A DNA stretch of 64,000 nucleotides from Schistocephalus solidus (lineage: Eukaryota; Platyhelminthes; Cestoda; Diphyllobothriidea; Diphyllobothriidae), in assembly GCA_017591395.1 (NCBI GenBank), contig WEDG01002568.1, positions 62,001 to 126,000 on the forward strand, read 5' to 3'. Below are positions 9,541-22,668 of the stretch, piece after piece. Position numbers and translations under genes: made by a program. Below the pieces are notes generated by a model. The model ran no database searches, had not been told where the DNA came from, and worked only from the letters and a program-made list of their open reading frames with translations. Position 1 is the first letter of the stretch. The number at the start of each line of letters is the position of its first letter.

Positions 9541-12500
9541 TGTGGTGGCTTACAAATTACCGAGTTGCTAGATGTAGGTTACACTACAAGCGTTTTACAC
9601 AAGCAAGATATAAATTATCTACTCCGTCTTTTTGCAAATTAATGAAAGACCTCGGAACGTTCTTAACTGTATCTGCTAGTGGAAGTTATTGAGAGTATTT
9701 GTTATAAAGAGTTAATCGATGTAAATTTCGCAATCATTTATACGGAATGAACGACTCAACCTTTTTTGTAGATACTGCTCAGAAACCCTGACGAGCCGTT
9801 AGAGACTGGATTTAACTGGTAGACTGCGTAGGCAAAGCCAAGATTTCCGGCAGGGTGCTCGATTCGGAGAACTGTCCTGGTCGAACAATGAGGGTATCGA
9901 AGGCAACTGGACGGAGGAATAAATTAATTGATTCAATAATTTGATTCAATTAATGTCTGTGGACTGTTTGTTTCAGTGCAAAGACTCGATTTAAATCGGT
10001 CTTCTTGCTGCTCTAGATTGAAACCGCTCTATTAGTTTGGGGATGAAAATAGAGCTCAGATCACTTAATCTGTCTTAAAGGCGGGATTGTATTTTCAAGC
10101 TTTCCGGGCATAAGCATTCTGACAAAATCATTGCCGTTGATTTCAGGGTCTGTACTCTGTCAGTAGAAGAGACGCCCATTATTATACTTTTGCGTGAATG
10201 AGAAGAACGCGATTAAAAAACTTATCCGAGATAATGCGGACCAAAGTGCCTTTTTGATTGACGCATAGTAGTCGGCATCATTATTGCTTCTGAAGATTTA
10301 CATTGGCTGTAACCGCGAAGTCTTAGAGGCTTTTTACTTTTCTCTAAATGCCATGAAACAGCAAGATCAGTAGGTTAAAGTTTTGTGTCAGTCTGTGTGC
10401 TCTTTAGAGCAGTTGATCCCAGTGCTTGTCCTCTTTCCCCTACAGCCGGTCAGTGAAATGCTATTCGTAGATTGGCAGGTGCCAAGATGCGGGTAGCCCC
10501 AGACGTGAATCGAACAAGCGTAAGAATGGAATGCCACAGTGTGCTCTGAAATTTATTTGTAGGCTGCTTCAATTCTTTCCTGAAACTGTTTGGGCGATGA
10601 AGGTCAGGTGTTTTCAACAGTAGCTTTACTCTTTTTTAGGTCCCCAGAAACCGAAACGGGCTCAATTCAGTGCTTCTGTGTCTGCAAATCCTTTCATGGC
10701 GGCTTTAGTTCATTTGCTATGTGCGGCGACATACTTTCCATGGAGTAAATGGTGTAACGTGTCTTAATGACCTTTAAATTTTTCAGTGCACTCTGCCCAG
10801 CTTATTTCTCAATTTTATTTGCCTTTTGATTCAGCCCTTGGCTCGGCATCCACCACCGTCACTGTCATCCTTGGCTTCCATGTCGATCACATAGAACATT
10901 GATCGCAATATTTCTGTTATTCGCCCAGGTCACCTTTATCACATTTAGCCTTTATGGCATGCCAGTCAGTCACGGTTTTGGCTGGTTGTGTTTCCATGAG
11001 CTTCACTACCAGTGGTGCAGAAGGCACCCTACTGTCTTGTTTATGAAGTTAAGCTCCTCACGAAGTTTAATTGATTTAGGCTGAAATACAATCTACGCTT
11101 AAACAGGTTTTATGTCACAGTATACGGATTTCTTAGTATTTAAGAGCTTCATGACACTTTCGGGGCTTTATTTGTAGCCTTATCTTCGAGACCCCTAATG
11201 ATGGGTTGGTACAAAATCTTGCGCAATCTATGCATATTTTCACCTTCTCGTGACGATGCTCTCTTTTGTGAGGACGCACCGTGCAACCCCACAGAATACA
11301 CTACTAATATCTAGCCACCTACCTTGTAAATGTAGGTATGTTTATCTTGGTTTCTTTGGTTCGGTTCATTTCGTTTGCCGGGTTTAGGTTGCTACCCTCT
11401 GAGCCTTTACTCCCTTCACGCTCCATTCCCACTTTTTCATGGTTAGCTTTGACTATATCACATTTCGTCAGTCATAACAAACGCTTGGGTTCAGTCTGCG
11501 TCTTTACGTGGTAAATGGAATTCCAGCTACCGCATCGGCTTCGTCTAGGAGACTATTTTAAGTGGCATATAACGTCGGTGATACCCTCTGGACGGACGGT
11601 GCCTTAGTTGGCTGCTCGGTTTTCCTGCCAATGATCTACCGTATAACAGTTTATGAGTCAACTTATCGCATCCTAACTAGAAATCTTCAGCAAACGGACA
11701 AAGAGTTACTGACAGTTGAAGGAGACGCTAGAAGATAGGACCGAACAAAACTTGTTAGTTTTCGCATGGAACGTCGTAACTTCGCCTTAAATGTTTCACC
11801 GTGCTGCAGACCGACATCGATAGTATTCTACCGCTTAATCCCGTTCACTTAATGCATTTAATACAAGGGTGGTGTCATGCTCTCGCAGGTTCTCGAGATA
11901 CAGCGTTATCCCACAGCAGCTAATCCAATGAGAGCGTTATCCTACGACAGCTAATCCTGAGGTACATCGGTTTTTATTGGTCAGTCGCGAAGACCCCCCG
12001 TCTAACTTCAGCTAGCAGCTAGGCCTTCAGCAGAATTCTACCGCCCTAACGTGCTCTTTGACAGCATTCAATGGGGTACGGGTACGAGGTCTCCTTTCAA
12101 GGCTTATCTCAGCAGTAATACCATTTGCCGGGTCTAGAATAACCATTTGCGCCTTCGGAACGGGCTCGTGTCACACTGGCTGACGCAGCCATTGCATTTG
12201 ATTGCAGCATATAGTTGAATGACGCGCTTCCTTACGGTTTCGGGCGGTGATGGTGGCAGCCTAGCTCACCTATCGTTGTCTCATTCGCGTTTTAACTAAC
12301 TAAAATGGTTAATTGCTGTTATTTCCTTGGCAGTAGCATTGGTACTGTTTTACTAACAGTACTCAAAGCAGAGATGGCAGTATTTTACACCATATAGTCT
12401 ACTGATTGCGTTTGGATGGACTTGCTTGCTCCACATGCCGTGCTTTCGACAGTTGCCTTTCCTACCATACCAACGTCTTCCCCGCGCGTTTTCCTTACTG

Positions 12501-15090
12501 TGCTGGTTGACACGTCTTTCGTGTGTTCTACGTTCCCCGTTCCGAGTACGTATATCAAATGTCTGCTGCCTTAGGTTGACCTTCCGTAGGGATTAGTAAA
12601 ATTATCACTCTAGGTTTAGATATCACAATTTAAACAATTGAAGGTGGGAATTCGCACACAACATTAACTGTTAGTAGTTCTTTGTGGTTAACAGGTGCAT
12701 TGTACTGGATAGGACTCTACTTTAGGACGTATGATGCTATCTTATGCTATGGCCTGTGCATCTCAAACCCCTTTCTTATCTGTTCGGTCGCCATGGGTGA
12801 AGCAACCTGCGGTCTTCCAGCTCATGGGCTTGTTGGCTGGTTGCTTATTTCAGTCTTTTAATTTGAACGCTCTAGCTCAAGGTCTTAAACCGGCTTATTT
12901 GAACAAAATCAACCCAAATGCAAACAGTTCTTTACTATGAAGATATTATCGTGCTCACACGCACGTCATACTGCCCCACCTTTAAAACCCCTGTTACCAT
13001 GTCACCCGCTGAACTATCCTCGGTTCGTTCATTGGGCCCGCTTATTGCGTCGCTACCATCCATCTCTTGGAGAGCTCGTGAGTAAACAGTTTACAGTGAC
13101 TTCACATAGAATTCATTCGCGTAGTCTTCTTGCAGTTGGAAAGAACGATTACAGTGTTGTTGATGAGGATGTTGTGTTTCGACTTATTTTTCATCATTAG
13201 AATTCGTTCTTGATGTAGTTATTCCTTTCGTAAGTGTATTCACTCTGAAAAATTGAGTGGTTGTGAAGCGGATAATGACGAGTATAATTTCGCTTGCATT
13301 TTAGCGAGCGTCTTCAATAGTTACGGCCATTTCGATGGAGGGTGGTAACCAGAAAGTTTGGAGCACTTATTCTAGTTCCTTCACTTATATTAACTATGGC
13401 GTCCCAAATGAGTTCATTAGAGAGACGCGATTCTAGTAAATGTGGGCCACTCATGGGATTTCATTTCGTCTTCCCTGCAACAAAGAGAGAAGGGCATAAG
13501 CCACTCAGTTGACATAAAATCTCCAGCCAACGTAAGCCGCCCGCTAGTGTAAATTGCTTATGCTGATAACAGTTGCTATGACAATAGCATTGAAAACAGG
13601 TCACTATTAACACACCCTCAGTTCGGAGGAGCACCACATTATTTCCTAAATTGGCGAACTTCAAAGTCAAGAATTTTCACAGGACAAGAACGCTGAATTG
13701 CTATCATTCACCCCTCATCTATCTTGTATCAATTCGATGTCCATAATAGTTCGACCGAAGAGGTAATTGCATGAAATGACTGACGCAGCGTTTAGCCCCG
13801 TGTTCACGTTTGCCAGAACTCTGTCTGGTCCTGTCTACTACAGGAATCACACTATGGGTATGCTTCACAGGCTGGAGAGACGACCGGCCGCTACGTTAAT
13901 TTGTTTAAGCGACCCAGTGATAGCACTTGCTGGGATCTGGCTTTTTCGAAGGACATAACTTTCGGAGCAACAGCAGAGGACCATGTGGGATAGATAGCTC
14001 GTGTTGAAAGGCACTTGGGCGACTGTTATTCAAGAAACTTTGTAAAAATATGATATTTCGAATGTACCTGTTATACATATATTTCGTAGTGTCTTAGCCA
14101 CTGTTGCAATGAAAACATAAACCTTTGGGTTTTAAATATAGTGAGGCTCTTCGTTTGCGAAGTAGAATGTCATTTCTTCATAACAATAAAATGGGTACAC
14201 ACATCTTTAACGTGACAAAGACAATTTTTAAGAATAGAACACTCTGTGCGATTACCATTCAATAAACCATCATACGTAATCTATCTGCTTAGTTTTCAAC
14301 ACGAACGCTTGCATCTCAATTGCATTACTACTTACGATGGTTTACAGCGCAATAGTCATCTAGTTTAATAATGATTTTAATAATCTGTTCTTGCATTTGT
14401 AAATGAATTATATCGCACTAGAGTACATCGCACGATAAGAAGTTTACGTTCGTGGAAAGGGTTACATTCAGGAAGTTAGCATATGTAGATTACAATTGCT
14501 TTAGGGAGTTTGTCAGGAATCGGCCTGGTACTCAAAAATCATATGAAGCGTATACTTGCTCAACTGTACTTCCAAACACCAACGCCAGAACAAGATCAGC
14601 CTTGAGAAAATGTATTAAAACCCCGCGAATCATTACCACTGAAAAACTGCGCGTATTTGTAGCATCACGCTCTGGTCGACTGAAAGTCTATCGAATCCAC
14701 TTCAAGCAAAAGTTTTAGAAGAGCCGAGAAACCTCTCGTGGATATGGATTAATAAGATCCTACGGGAGCACTGTTTCCAGTCATCGTGGGCAACTGTCGA
14801 CCGTGCGCTCATGACATGCAGCATGTGGGATGCACTCACGGGATTTTGTGCGAAAATTTCCAGCAGAGTGTGCAATACGTATCGCTGCCAATTTTTCAGA
14901 AACAAATTTCTTCCAAAATCCGATTTGCCTCTTCCGAATATACTACAGGTCCCCTTACTATGTACTTCAAGTATGGTAAAGTTTACCCTACAAGTCATTT
15001 GGCAGTATAAATAATGCCATGGCTTTTGTTCTATCATCGTGAGTTCTGACCAATGTGGAAATTTAATCGTCACAGTCGAAGTCGTCCGCT
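9541..15090. other. Gene-poor stretch, nothing recognised
   Basis: Only short scattered open frames occur (for example 12731-13200 and 14452-14718 on plus, 14702-15073 on minus). None has a recognisable domain, convincing splice sites or a partner exon. The 10.5-13.7 kb part may be old retroelement debris, but no motif supports a call. Confidence 0.5.
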
Positions 15091-15097
15091 ATATGCC

Positions 15098-15430
15098 CTA
15101 TTGAGTGGAAGCAACATCTACCGCAATCTTTCCTCTCTCACACACACGCGATAGTTCAACCGTCGTAATCCGACGATGTCCACCGTATGCTCCATGGAAG
15201 GTTGGAGCAGGGATGGTGACTTGCGCGTGAATTAGTTTTAACTGATAGTAGCCTTGCACTGCAGCTACCGCACTCTCTCCTCCTCCCACACCTGAGCCCG
15301 GTGTCAAGACTGAGTCAAGAAAACCGGAGACGGGAGAGGACGCAGGTGGCTGACGCGGCCGGGTCACCTAAGTCCTAGCCGCCCCTAGGCGTGCCACCAC
15401 ACCTCCCATGTTCGGCATTTGTTAGCGCAG
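15098..15430 (-). repeat. Interspersed repeat family R15, copy 1
   Basis: On the minus strand this segment matches 55800-56035 on the plus strand over more than 200 bp, including the blocks GGCCGCGTCAGCCACCTGCG, TTCTTGACTC and GGAGCATACGGTG, with substitutions and small gaps. It is non-coding as far as can be seen and is not a recognised element. Confidence 0.75.
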
Positions 15431-15539
15431 CGCAACCCGAATAACGCATACCGTGCCCTGATGTGGCTCTCGTGTTGGTCCAACGAATCTACCACGTGGC
15501 CCATTTAGGGGGCACACAAACACAGACCCCCACACACAC

Positions 15540-15730
15540 ATCAGTTTTATTGTTGATATTAACAATTTCCACTGTGTGCTCCACAGCAGGGTGATCCAAG
15601 GATGGTGACTTACTTTGGGTAATAGTGAAAGTAGACTTGTACATCATCTACCTCACTTTCTGTTCCAGTCACCCACCTGAGTCAAGAAAATCGGAATTGG
15701 GAGAGGGTGCAAGCGCACGCACTGTAGTCT
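15540..15730 (-). repeat. R15 repeat family, diverged partial copy
   Basis: Shares ordered short blocks with the neighbouring copy: ATCCAAGGATGGTGACTT, the ACCTGAGTCAAGAAAATCGG block and GGGAGAGG. It is more diverged than the copies at 15098 and 55800, suggesting an old local duplication. Confidence 0.5.
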
Positions 15731-16379
15731 TCTGACATACAAAAAATTGGCTGTGGTGGCAAGACGCTAATACGGTAACCAAAAGTGGGTTCAGCCGCAT
15801 TGGCTGCCAAAGCTTAACAGCTTGTACATGCGTGCCACACACGAGCTTTCTCCCGCAGCATGTACCACGCTCTCATAGAATGCGACACAGATCTCATGTG
15901 TGTTAGAGTGCAATAGAGGCCACATTAAGAGCTTGACTCTCAAACCTTCAGCCCCTCACTACAGATACAGGTAGTACTAACTATGAGGACAGCGTACTCC
16001 TGTCGGTAGGCAACCTTCCACGCCTCGGCTTTTGACGCATCGTGATGGATTCGAGCATGCCTGGCGCACAGCTTTGCCGTGGCTCAAATTCTCCGGTTTC
16101 AATCTCGCCGCCTCTTCGCTCTCTCATGCACCAGTCGACTGTTTGAGCCTGTCAATCAACTGACGATGGTATTGATCGAAGTGACTGACGGAGCCAAACA
16201 ATCTGCCAACATGTACCGCATACGACATGCTCCCCTCATTTATCAGAATATATAGAAGAACATCTTTCCATCTTATGTGAGGTGTGTATGAGATGTGTAT
16301 GATCTGACATCTGACGCTGTGTCTGCCCTGTCGGTGATGGCAAAACGGAGCATATGCTAGCTGATGGCAAAAGGTAGCA

Positions 16380-18100
16380 ATGTTATGGTGTGTGGCGCAT
16401 TGTCCGGAGATTGTTCATAAGTGTTCCAGAAATAGGTGGGGACAGAATGGGCAATGTGTGATGGTGGGTCTGCTGAAAGATTATATCTAAGATGGCATGG
16501 AGGCGCATATGTTCGAATAAGCCAGTGGGATGACCGAACATATCTGGTGATTGTGGAGAGGTGAGGACGGTGTTACCAATGCACAGAGGAGTTCCTGGCA
16601 CCGGTTTGCTGATTTCTTTGTGGTTGTGGTTGAAGGTGACCGGGCAAACTGGTGCATCATGGAAATGTGCAGTGGCATTAAGGATAGAGTGGGTATGGGG
16701 TCTTCAAGGTGTCTTCGTACCGACGCTTCTGTCTGCCCTGTCTGCAACCACTTGCAGTTATGCCACCGTAGGATAGCTACTTTGGCAAACGCTCGAGCAG
16801 GTTGTATCTGGCCCGGCATAGTGTGAAGGCGGGGACAAAGATTCCTTCCAGGATCCCCGTGTCTGGCATCCTTCCCTGTCACTTCGCCATCAATATCCTT
16901 TGGAAGCAACTGAGTGGAAAATTGTTAAATCTCCTTAATTGGCCTTAATAAACAATCCACGTCTGAGTTCCGTAAATGAGCGTTTCCAGGACAACCTACC
17001 TGCTCATTATCAGTTGTTACGTTTAGTAGGATGCTGTGACCGTTACAGCCGGAGTGTTTCAGTCGACTAAAGACCAGACTAGCTTGGAAATCTGACCTGC
17101 GATTTCGTCGTCAATCTTGATGTTCCTTTAAGTCGTGCTCCCAAGGTACGCTTATTTCTCCACTGACCTTGATGCAGGGTTCAGTGCAGTAAGCATGTAG
17201 CGGTGGTTAGCTCATGATCTGTGGCTTTTCCGTGCTGATGGTCAGCAAGCATGTGGAGCAGCTACATACGAGAAGGTCCCCACTACACAGCACGTCTTTA
17301 TCTGTTGTAATTTTTAGCGCACAATCATCCGTGAAAAGTAGGTTGTAGACTCTGTACTTCAATACCCTCTAAGATACTTTTAAGCGTTGGATGTTGAAGT
17401 TTTCCGTCGGTTCTGTAGTTGTGTTTGCACCCTTGCAGTTGCTCACAGTAAATGGCAATCAGCATAGTGCAAAAATGCTAATAAAAAGACTGGAAGCATG
17501 TATGGAGTCCTGTTTTACCCAAGCTATAACGAAAGCTTCAGAGATCACTCTGCTGCCCATGACGCAAATCATCATTGCGTTGTAATATTCTTATAGCATT
17601 TGAGTACAGTGCCAAAGGCACTCCAGTTTCCAAAGCATTCCCTGGGTACCACTACGATTCACTTTATCGAAGAGCTTCGTCAGATCGAAGACGGTGTGTA
17701 GGTTGGTCAATTGATCCTGACGCGTATAGTGTCGGCGAGTTGTTTTAGGAAAAGACACTGCGTTTCCGGGCGCATTCTCTGCTCCAGATGCGTGTAAAGA
17801 CAATTGAGAAGGGCACGAACGAAACTCTTCCCGTCGTGTCGCGAAGAGACATACCTCTGTAGTTATAATGGAGTTGCTGGTTTCTCTTCCATTTATAAAT
17901 GTGCATAATGCCAGTATACTTGAAGTTTTTTTGAGATACGTGTTTGTCGCCAAATCCTCTGGAATTAATGAGGTAAGCTTTTTTCATGAGCGGCGGACCG
18001 ACATGTAAGAAGTCTTTAGCTGGAATTGCAGCTGCTTCACATGTTTTTACACTGGACAGACTGCATTGCCCTACTTGTCTCAAAGATTGTCTCAATCGAG
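16380..18100 (-). mobile_element. RTE-like LINE relic (RT and finger tail)
   Basis: The minus strand shows, in fragments, NYRGMSLRDTTGRV near 17880-17835, TVFDLTKLFDKVNR near 17695-17650 (RT motif A), LLFTDDCALKITTDKD near 17345-17295 (the catalytic DD motif) and LTISTEK near 17235. A later block in 16910-16480 is probably the C-terminal Cys/His finger tail (HPTGLFEHMRLH near 16525). Frames shift repeatedly, so it is a dead copy. Its motif order matches the better preserved element at 57230-61165. Confidence 0.7.
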
Positions 18101-18850
18101 TTTGTTGTTGCTGTCCACTTTCGGAAATCGGTTGATGACATCTTCACTTAATTTCGACCCGTGGGTGAGAATGCCCTGGAATGCGCAGCCCAGTGATCTA
18201 CAATCCCTGAACTCAACATCTTGATGTTCCATCCTGGTTTAGCAGCGGTGAACTCCTCTTGGCTTCTGGACTGCAGAACTTGTTAATGGTCACATGGAAA
18301 TTCTTCGCCTCACCCCTGGATCTTCTTAGCTTTGGGAGTCTGTCATATGTTCTAAATATCCCCCGGCTGCTATTACACGAGAGGTCGGAGTCGAGGTAGA
18401 TGGCTTTAATGAAATCGCTGTTGTTGCTAGTGTAAGTCGTGTGTAGCCTGTATTTCATGAATAGAAGAGTGATCCTGGGACAACAGAAACAAAGACAAAC
18501 CTTTGATCTGCTTACTCTTAGGTTCATGAAGACCATTTTCAGTACAATGGTTTGCGACAAATAAGTGGTAAATTAGTTAAATTTAGGGTTGTCCCTTTCG
18601 TGTAGGCTGCTTGGAATATGTACCTTAAAACATATTCTTATGTATCCTGATAATGCTCCTTCTCAAATACGGAGAAACAATGTGAATTTTGAGATGCTTT
18701 AAAAAAATCCACCATTAGAAAACGCTTTCCATTTGATATTGCCCTAATCCACCTTATTCACCGGTCATTAGACATAAGTTAAACAAGCGCATGGTCTTTC
18801 AAAAGCAAAAAATCGATACCTAACAGTAGGTGACCTTTCGAAAGCAAAGA

Positions 18851-20176
18851 ATGCGCCTCTCGTTTCCTACTGTCTTCCATTTACCAAAAGCACTTTACTT
18901 TTTCCATTTATTAACAACGGGAATCACTGCCACGCTCGCCTTACTTATCCTCTTTTTCGATGGTATGATAGATGACTTTGTGTGGACAACGATTATTGAT
19001 CGCCGGGGCCTCCTCCAATTTTGCGCGAAAAGTATGGTTGCAAGCTGTTCAGTGGTTTTATTTTGTTGTCTAATGGGCATCTTTGTGCTTACGCCAGCGC
19101 TGAAGTCGAGAACCCGGGATCAAATTATTCACAATGCGACTGGCCGAGAGATACCTGCGTCGCCAAAAAATAATCTCTCTCAGACTCTCTCGGAAAACTC
19201 TTACGGTTCGGGCTCACCGAGATGGTCATCACCTGAGGTTCGTGAATCCAAGGAAACTGACGCCGGTGATGTTAATGTCTGTTCAGGAAACGAATTTCAC
19301 AAAAAAAGATACAATTTCCATAGTGACAGTCATGTCGATCAACGAGGATATGAGTCCATAAATACCGGAATTGACTCTTCCAACCCAGAGTTCTTAAAGC
19401 TTCAAGATTCAGCTGAGTTATCCAATTCCGAGGATAACGCATACCATTCCTTTTACGCACACTATACCTTCTTTTCTAGCAGTTCCTCGGATGCAACTGA
19501 AGTAAGAAAGCCGCATGTGGCTTCATCTATTAGCCGCTCGGATTATCCGTACTACACGGAGTTATTTCGGACGTCCCAATCCAGCCGCCTTCGAGCCGCC
19601 TTTGAAGCGCTTGATATTGATGAGACTCCATACGTTGTGGTAAATGTCGTACCGACATATGAAAGGAAGCATATTCTGCTCAAAAACCGTCCCATCAACC
19701 TCATGCTGCTGAGCTTAATTTTTGTGGCTCATTCTTTTCCGCATACTCTTATGATTATGGTTTGCTTTTACTTACGTATGGGCTCGGGGAGTAGATCTCA
19801 AATTCCCTCTGCCCTCGTTTATAACACCAGTGCCCTGGCAGATATAATTAAAATTCAATCAAAACACAGTTGCAGGTTTGACAATTTTACGACAATTGGT
19901 TTACCAACTTCAGGGTCTAGAAGTCTGCAGAACTGTCTTATCATTTATCTGCGTTACATCAAAACTCTGGAAATCTTCTCAGAAACTTTGTCGTTGACTT
20001 TGATTTTGGCCTGTGCAGGGCGTCTTACCACACGTCCTTATGCCGTACATAAGCCAATGGCGTTCAGTGGGAGTTCAGACACTACCCAAGATCACAGTGG
20101 TGGTTCGGCGTGGGACAGCCTGCAAACATTCGGTACGCAAAGATTCAGTGTACTCTTGAACTTGACGAACGAATGA
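18851..20176 (+). CDS. Unidentified multi-span membrane protein
   Basis: An uninterrupted frame of 441 codons, the longest intact host-like frame in the window. The first ATG is at 18851; the frame is open upstream to a possible acceptor (TAACAGTAG at 18821-18829), so this could be an internal exon beginning near 18830. Strong hydrophobic segments lie near residues 17-37 and 60-83, then a long Ser/Asp/Glu-rich hydrophilic stretch to about residue 275, then hydrophobic segments near 285-308 and 380-395. A family was not recognised; a receptor with a long loop or another polytopic membrane protein are possible. A donor-like GGTACGCAAAG near 20132 would let the transcript continue to 20440-20618. 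Confidence 0.5.
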   Translation: MRLSFPTVFHLPKALYFFHLLTTGITATLALLILFFDGMIDDFVWTTIIDRRGLLQFCAKSMVASCSVVLFCCLMGIFVLTPALKSRTRDQIIHNATGREIPASPKNNLSQTLSENSYGSGSPRWSSPEVRESKETDAGDVNVCSGNEFHKKRYNFHSDSHVDQRGYESINTGIDSSNPEFLKLQDSAELSNSEDNAYHSFYAHYTFFSSSSSDATEVRKPHVASSISRSDYPYYTELFRTSQSSRLRAAFEALDIDETPYVVVNVVPTYERKHILLKNRPINLMLLSLIFVAHSFPHTLMIMVCFYLRMGSGSRSQIPSALVYNTSALADIIKIQSKHSCRFDNFTTIGLPTSGSRSLQNCLIIYLRYIKTLEIFSETLSLTLILACAGRLTTRPYAVHKPMAFSGSSDTTQDHSGGSAWDSLQTFGTQRFSVLLNLTNE

Positions 20177-20439
20177 GACTTCACAGTAATTTGTGGATAA
20201 AAGAAATACTCACAAATTTTCAGTGAACACGATGATGCAAACTTTGACGATAGTGTCGGCTAGTTATACTCGAACTGTATGTTGAACATATTTTATTACA
20301 TTGATGACCCTGGGAAATGACAAGTTTGATCTCAAGGAGTGGTTCACATGGAAGTCTAATTTTTCAAAAACGCCTAGGATCTTTCTTGTTGGCGAATACG
20401 TGATTCATATTTTGTGCAGTTATGTACCCGCTCCTGCTG

Positions 20440-20618
20440 AAATCAGTTCAAAACACCCAAGATCAGATCAATTCCCTGAAAATAAAGCAAATCTTCTTGA
20501 TTTTGGGCTTATATCTTACAGGACCTATATAATAATGTTCTTAATTGGTTCAGGGAACTTTTCGAATTGGTTGTTCTTCAGTACAAAGTTTATGAAGAAA
20601 ACGGCATTGACAGCATAA
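20440..20618 (+). CDS. Possible second exon of the membrane protein
   Basis: A strong acceptor (GATTCATATTTTGTGCAG, ending 20439) opens a frame containing the hydrophobic block YIIMFLIGSGNFSNWLFF followed by basic residues and a stop at 20616-20618. An overlapping frame also encodes a hydrophobic run (QIFLILGLYLTGP), so the frame used is unclear. Linked to 18851-20176 by proximity only. Confidence 0.25.
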
Positions 20619-20619
20619 C

Positions 20620-22400
20620 CACGTGACCTATCAAAAGCATTCTTCTTTTTTTCGGTTGTCTTTATATCCAAAATGTCTTAAAGGAAAAGTAAAAATGGAA
20701 TGTCCAAATATTGCGAATGGTTCCATGGGAATTTCATGGTAAATTAAGATTTAACACTCTTTCCTGGGCTTTATTTGGATGAAAAACCTTATGTTTTAGA
20801 ACAACAGTGTTCGTTCCATCTAAGAAGTTCAGGCTCTTTCTGCTCAGTCCGATGTCAGTGTATATAAATATCTCAAGACAAGGTTCGAATAACTCTGCAA
20901 AGGCCAACCATTATATTTTTTGACTAAATACATAGAAAGATACATTATTCAGGGACCGAGAGAGAATGCGCCGCCTGTTAGGTCATGACACCACCACTGG
21001 CTACACGGGCCTGGACTGCAACACCATAAAAGAGCAATTCGAATGGGCAGGACTTTTGGAACAGCGGAATTACAGGAAATGGCCTTCTTCAGCTATCTTC
21101 TGGTTATATAGACTGTCCAATAATTTTTCCTATAACAATCAAAGGATATTCACAGAGGACCTTTGAACTCTTGAAGCTCTATTAAGGCCTGCAGATTCAA
21201 AGCAGTCTCTTGAGACGTCACCGATTCATAAGCCAAGAAGCTTCATGGGGTCTTCTAAGAACTAAGTCATAGGAAGTTTTTAAAACTGCACAAGGAAGGT
21301 GACACAATTAGGAACAGATTATATTAGCAAAGTTAGAAAATTGAATTCCTTAAGTAATCACATTTCCTTCAGATAATTTCGCAAATTTTATTTGAATTTT
21401 GAAAGGCTTAGGCTTAAAGGGTAAAAATAGACACAGAACATTATGAATCCTTTTAATCAAAAAATATTTTTGCAGTTTATTTTTTCATGAGTTTTGTAAA
21501 TACGTTCGAACTGGACTTACAAGTTATCGTGGTATAATACCGAAGCAGTTATTTACCTTCCATTACCTGTGAATGTTTCTGCAGAGCATCAATGATGTTC
21601 AAAACGGAAGATTGTGGAAAGATTTTTGAACTACAGAGGCTGGAATAACTTTTTCTTCTTTCACGTCACTCTGTTATGGGTTTTTCCAACCAGAGGATAA
21701 ATAATTTCGTAACAACTCAGTCATTTTTGCAGATTGCTTTCTAGTCCACAAACCACTTTCGTAATAATTGCTCGTTTATAGAAAAAGTAAATCTTCTAAC
21801 TATATGTAAACTTGCAGTGAAGATTAAAAGTGCACAGTTGCGCGCGATATCCGTTTAAAGATACGAGAGTGGACAACTGATGAGGACTGTTATCAGTTAT
21901 TAAGCACATTTTTATGCATGCATGACCAGTAAGGGAGCTTGCTACTGATGCAGCTAGTTAAATTCATTCGATATCTTCCTACCCCCATAACGGGCCCAAT
22001 CTTTAAGAGTTGCTTGAAAAAGAAGCCTTCGCAAATAGATGTGGTTAATATTAGGGAAAATATTCGTTTCTTTGTAAGAAGAGTACAATCCACAGTTCAA
22101 TGGAAATCTTTATAAAATTGCTCAAACAATTTACGAGAAAAAATTTCGACCTTAACGTCGGTTAAGTTCACTAAATTCTCATTAAGTGCGCCAGTCGGGA
22201 TTATGTCATTGCCACTTAACAGCCTATAAAGCAGTCAGTTCGAAAAAGCTTATTTGTTATTTATGCTGCTTTTTCTTTTTGTTATTAAAAGGTGCTTGCT
22301 GAAAAAAGATTAAATCACGTCAGCAAGGGAAGGCCGGCAACAGAATAAAATAACCAAAAACTCTTTTCACAGCAAAAGACGACGTAAGTGGGTTACTTAT
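20620..22400. other. Intergenic, nothing recognised
   Basis: AT-rich sequence without supported exons or recognised repeats. Confidence 0.5.
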
Positions 22401-22415
22401 GGGGCTAATAGAAAT

Positions 22416-22668
22416 CGCAGGGTGTTTTGTTTACATGGACACGTGAAAATGAGCCAAATGGTGGTCGTTCGCCGAATTCCAGGGAAATTAGGATCAAAAA
22501 GATGGTTACGGTTAAGGTTGGGGTTAATATTTGGATTAGGTTTGAGGTCTGGGTTAGTATTATGACTAGTACACGGGCATATTTACCTTTCATGGATCTT
22601 AGCGCAAGGCAGCCTGCATTATGGTTGAGGTTCCCATTTCTGTGTCCTGCTCAGGGGGCATAAAAAAG
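22416..22668 (-). mobile_element. MITE relic with telomere-like core, copy A
   Basis: The core is a degenerate run of GGTTA/TTAGG units (22495-22560). The right end, read on the minus strand, begins ATGCCCCCTGAGCAGGACAC, closely matching the terminal inverted repeat of the element at 32095-32471; the left end is more eroded. Confidence 0.5.

Noticed and set aside
12731..13200. Two adjacent plus-strand frames resembling a gene
   Set aside because: No recognisable domain, codon pattern or splice sites; likely chance frames in old repeat debris.
22480..22600. A true telomere or chromosome end
   Set aside because: Units are degenerate, short, in mixed orientations at six places, and flanked by MITE ends.
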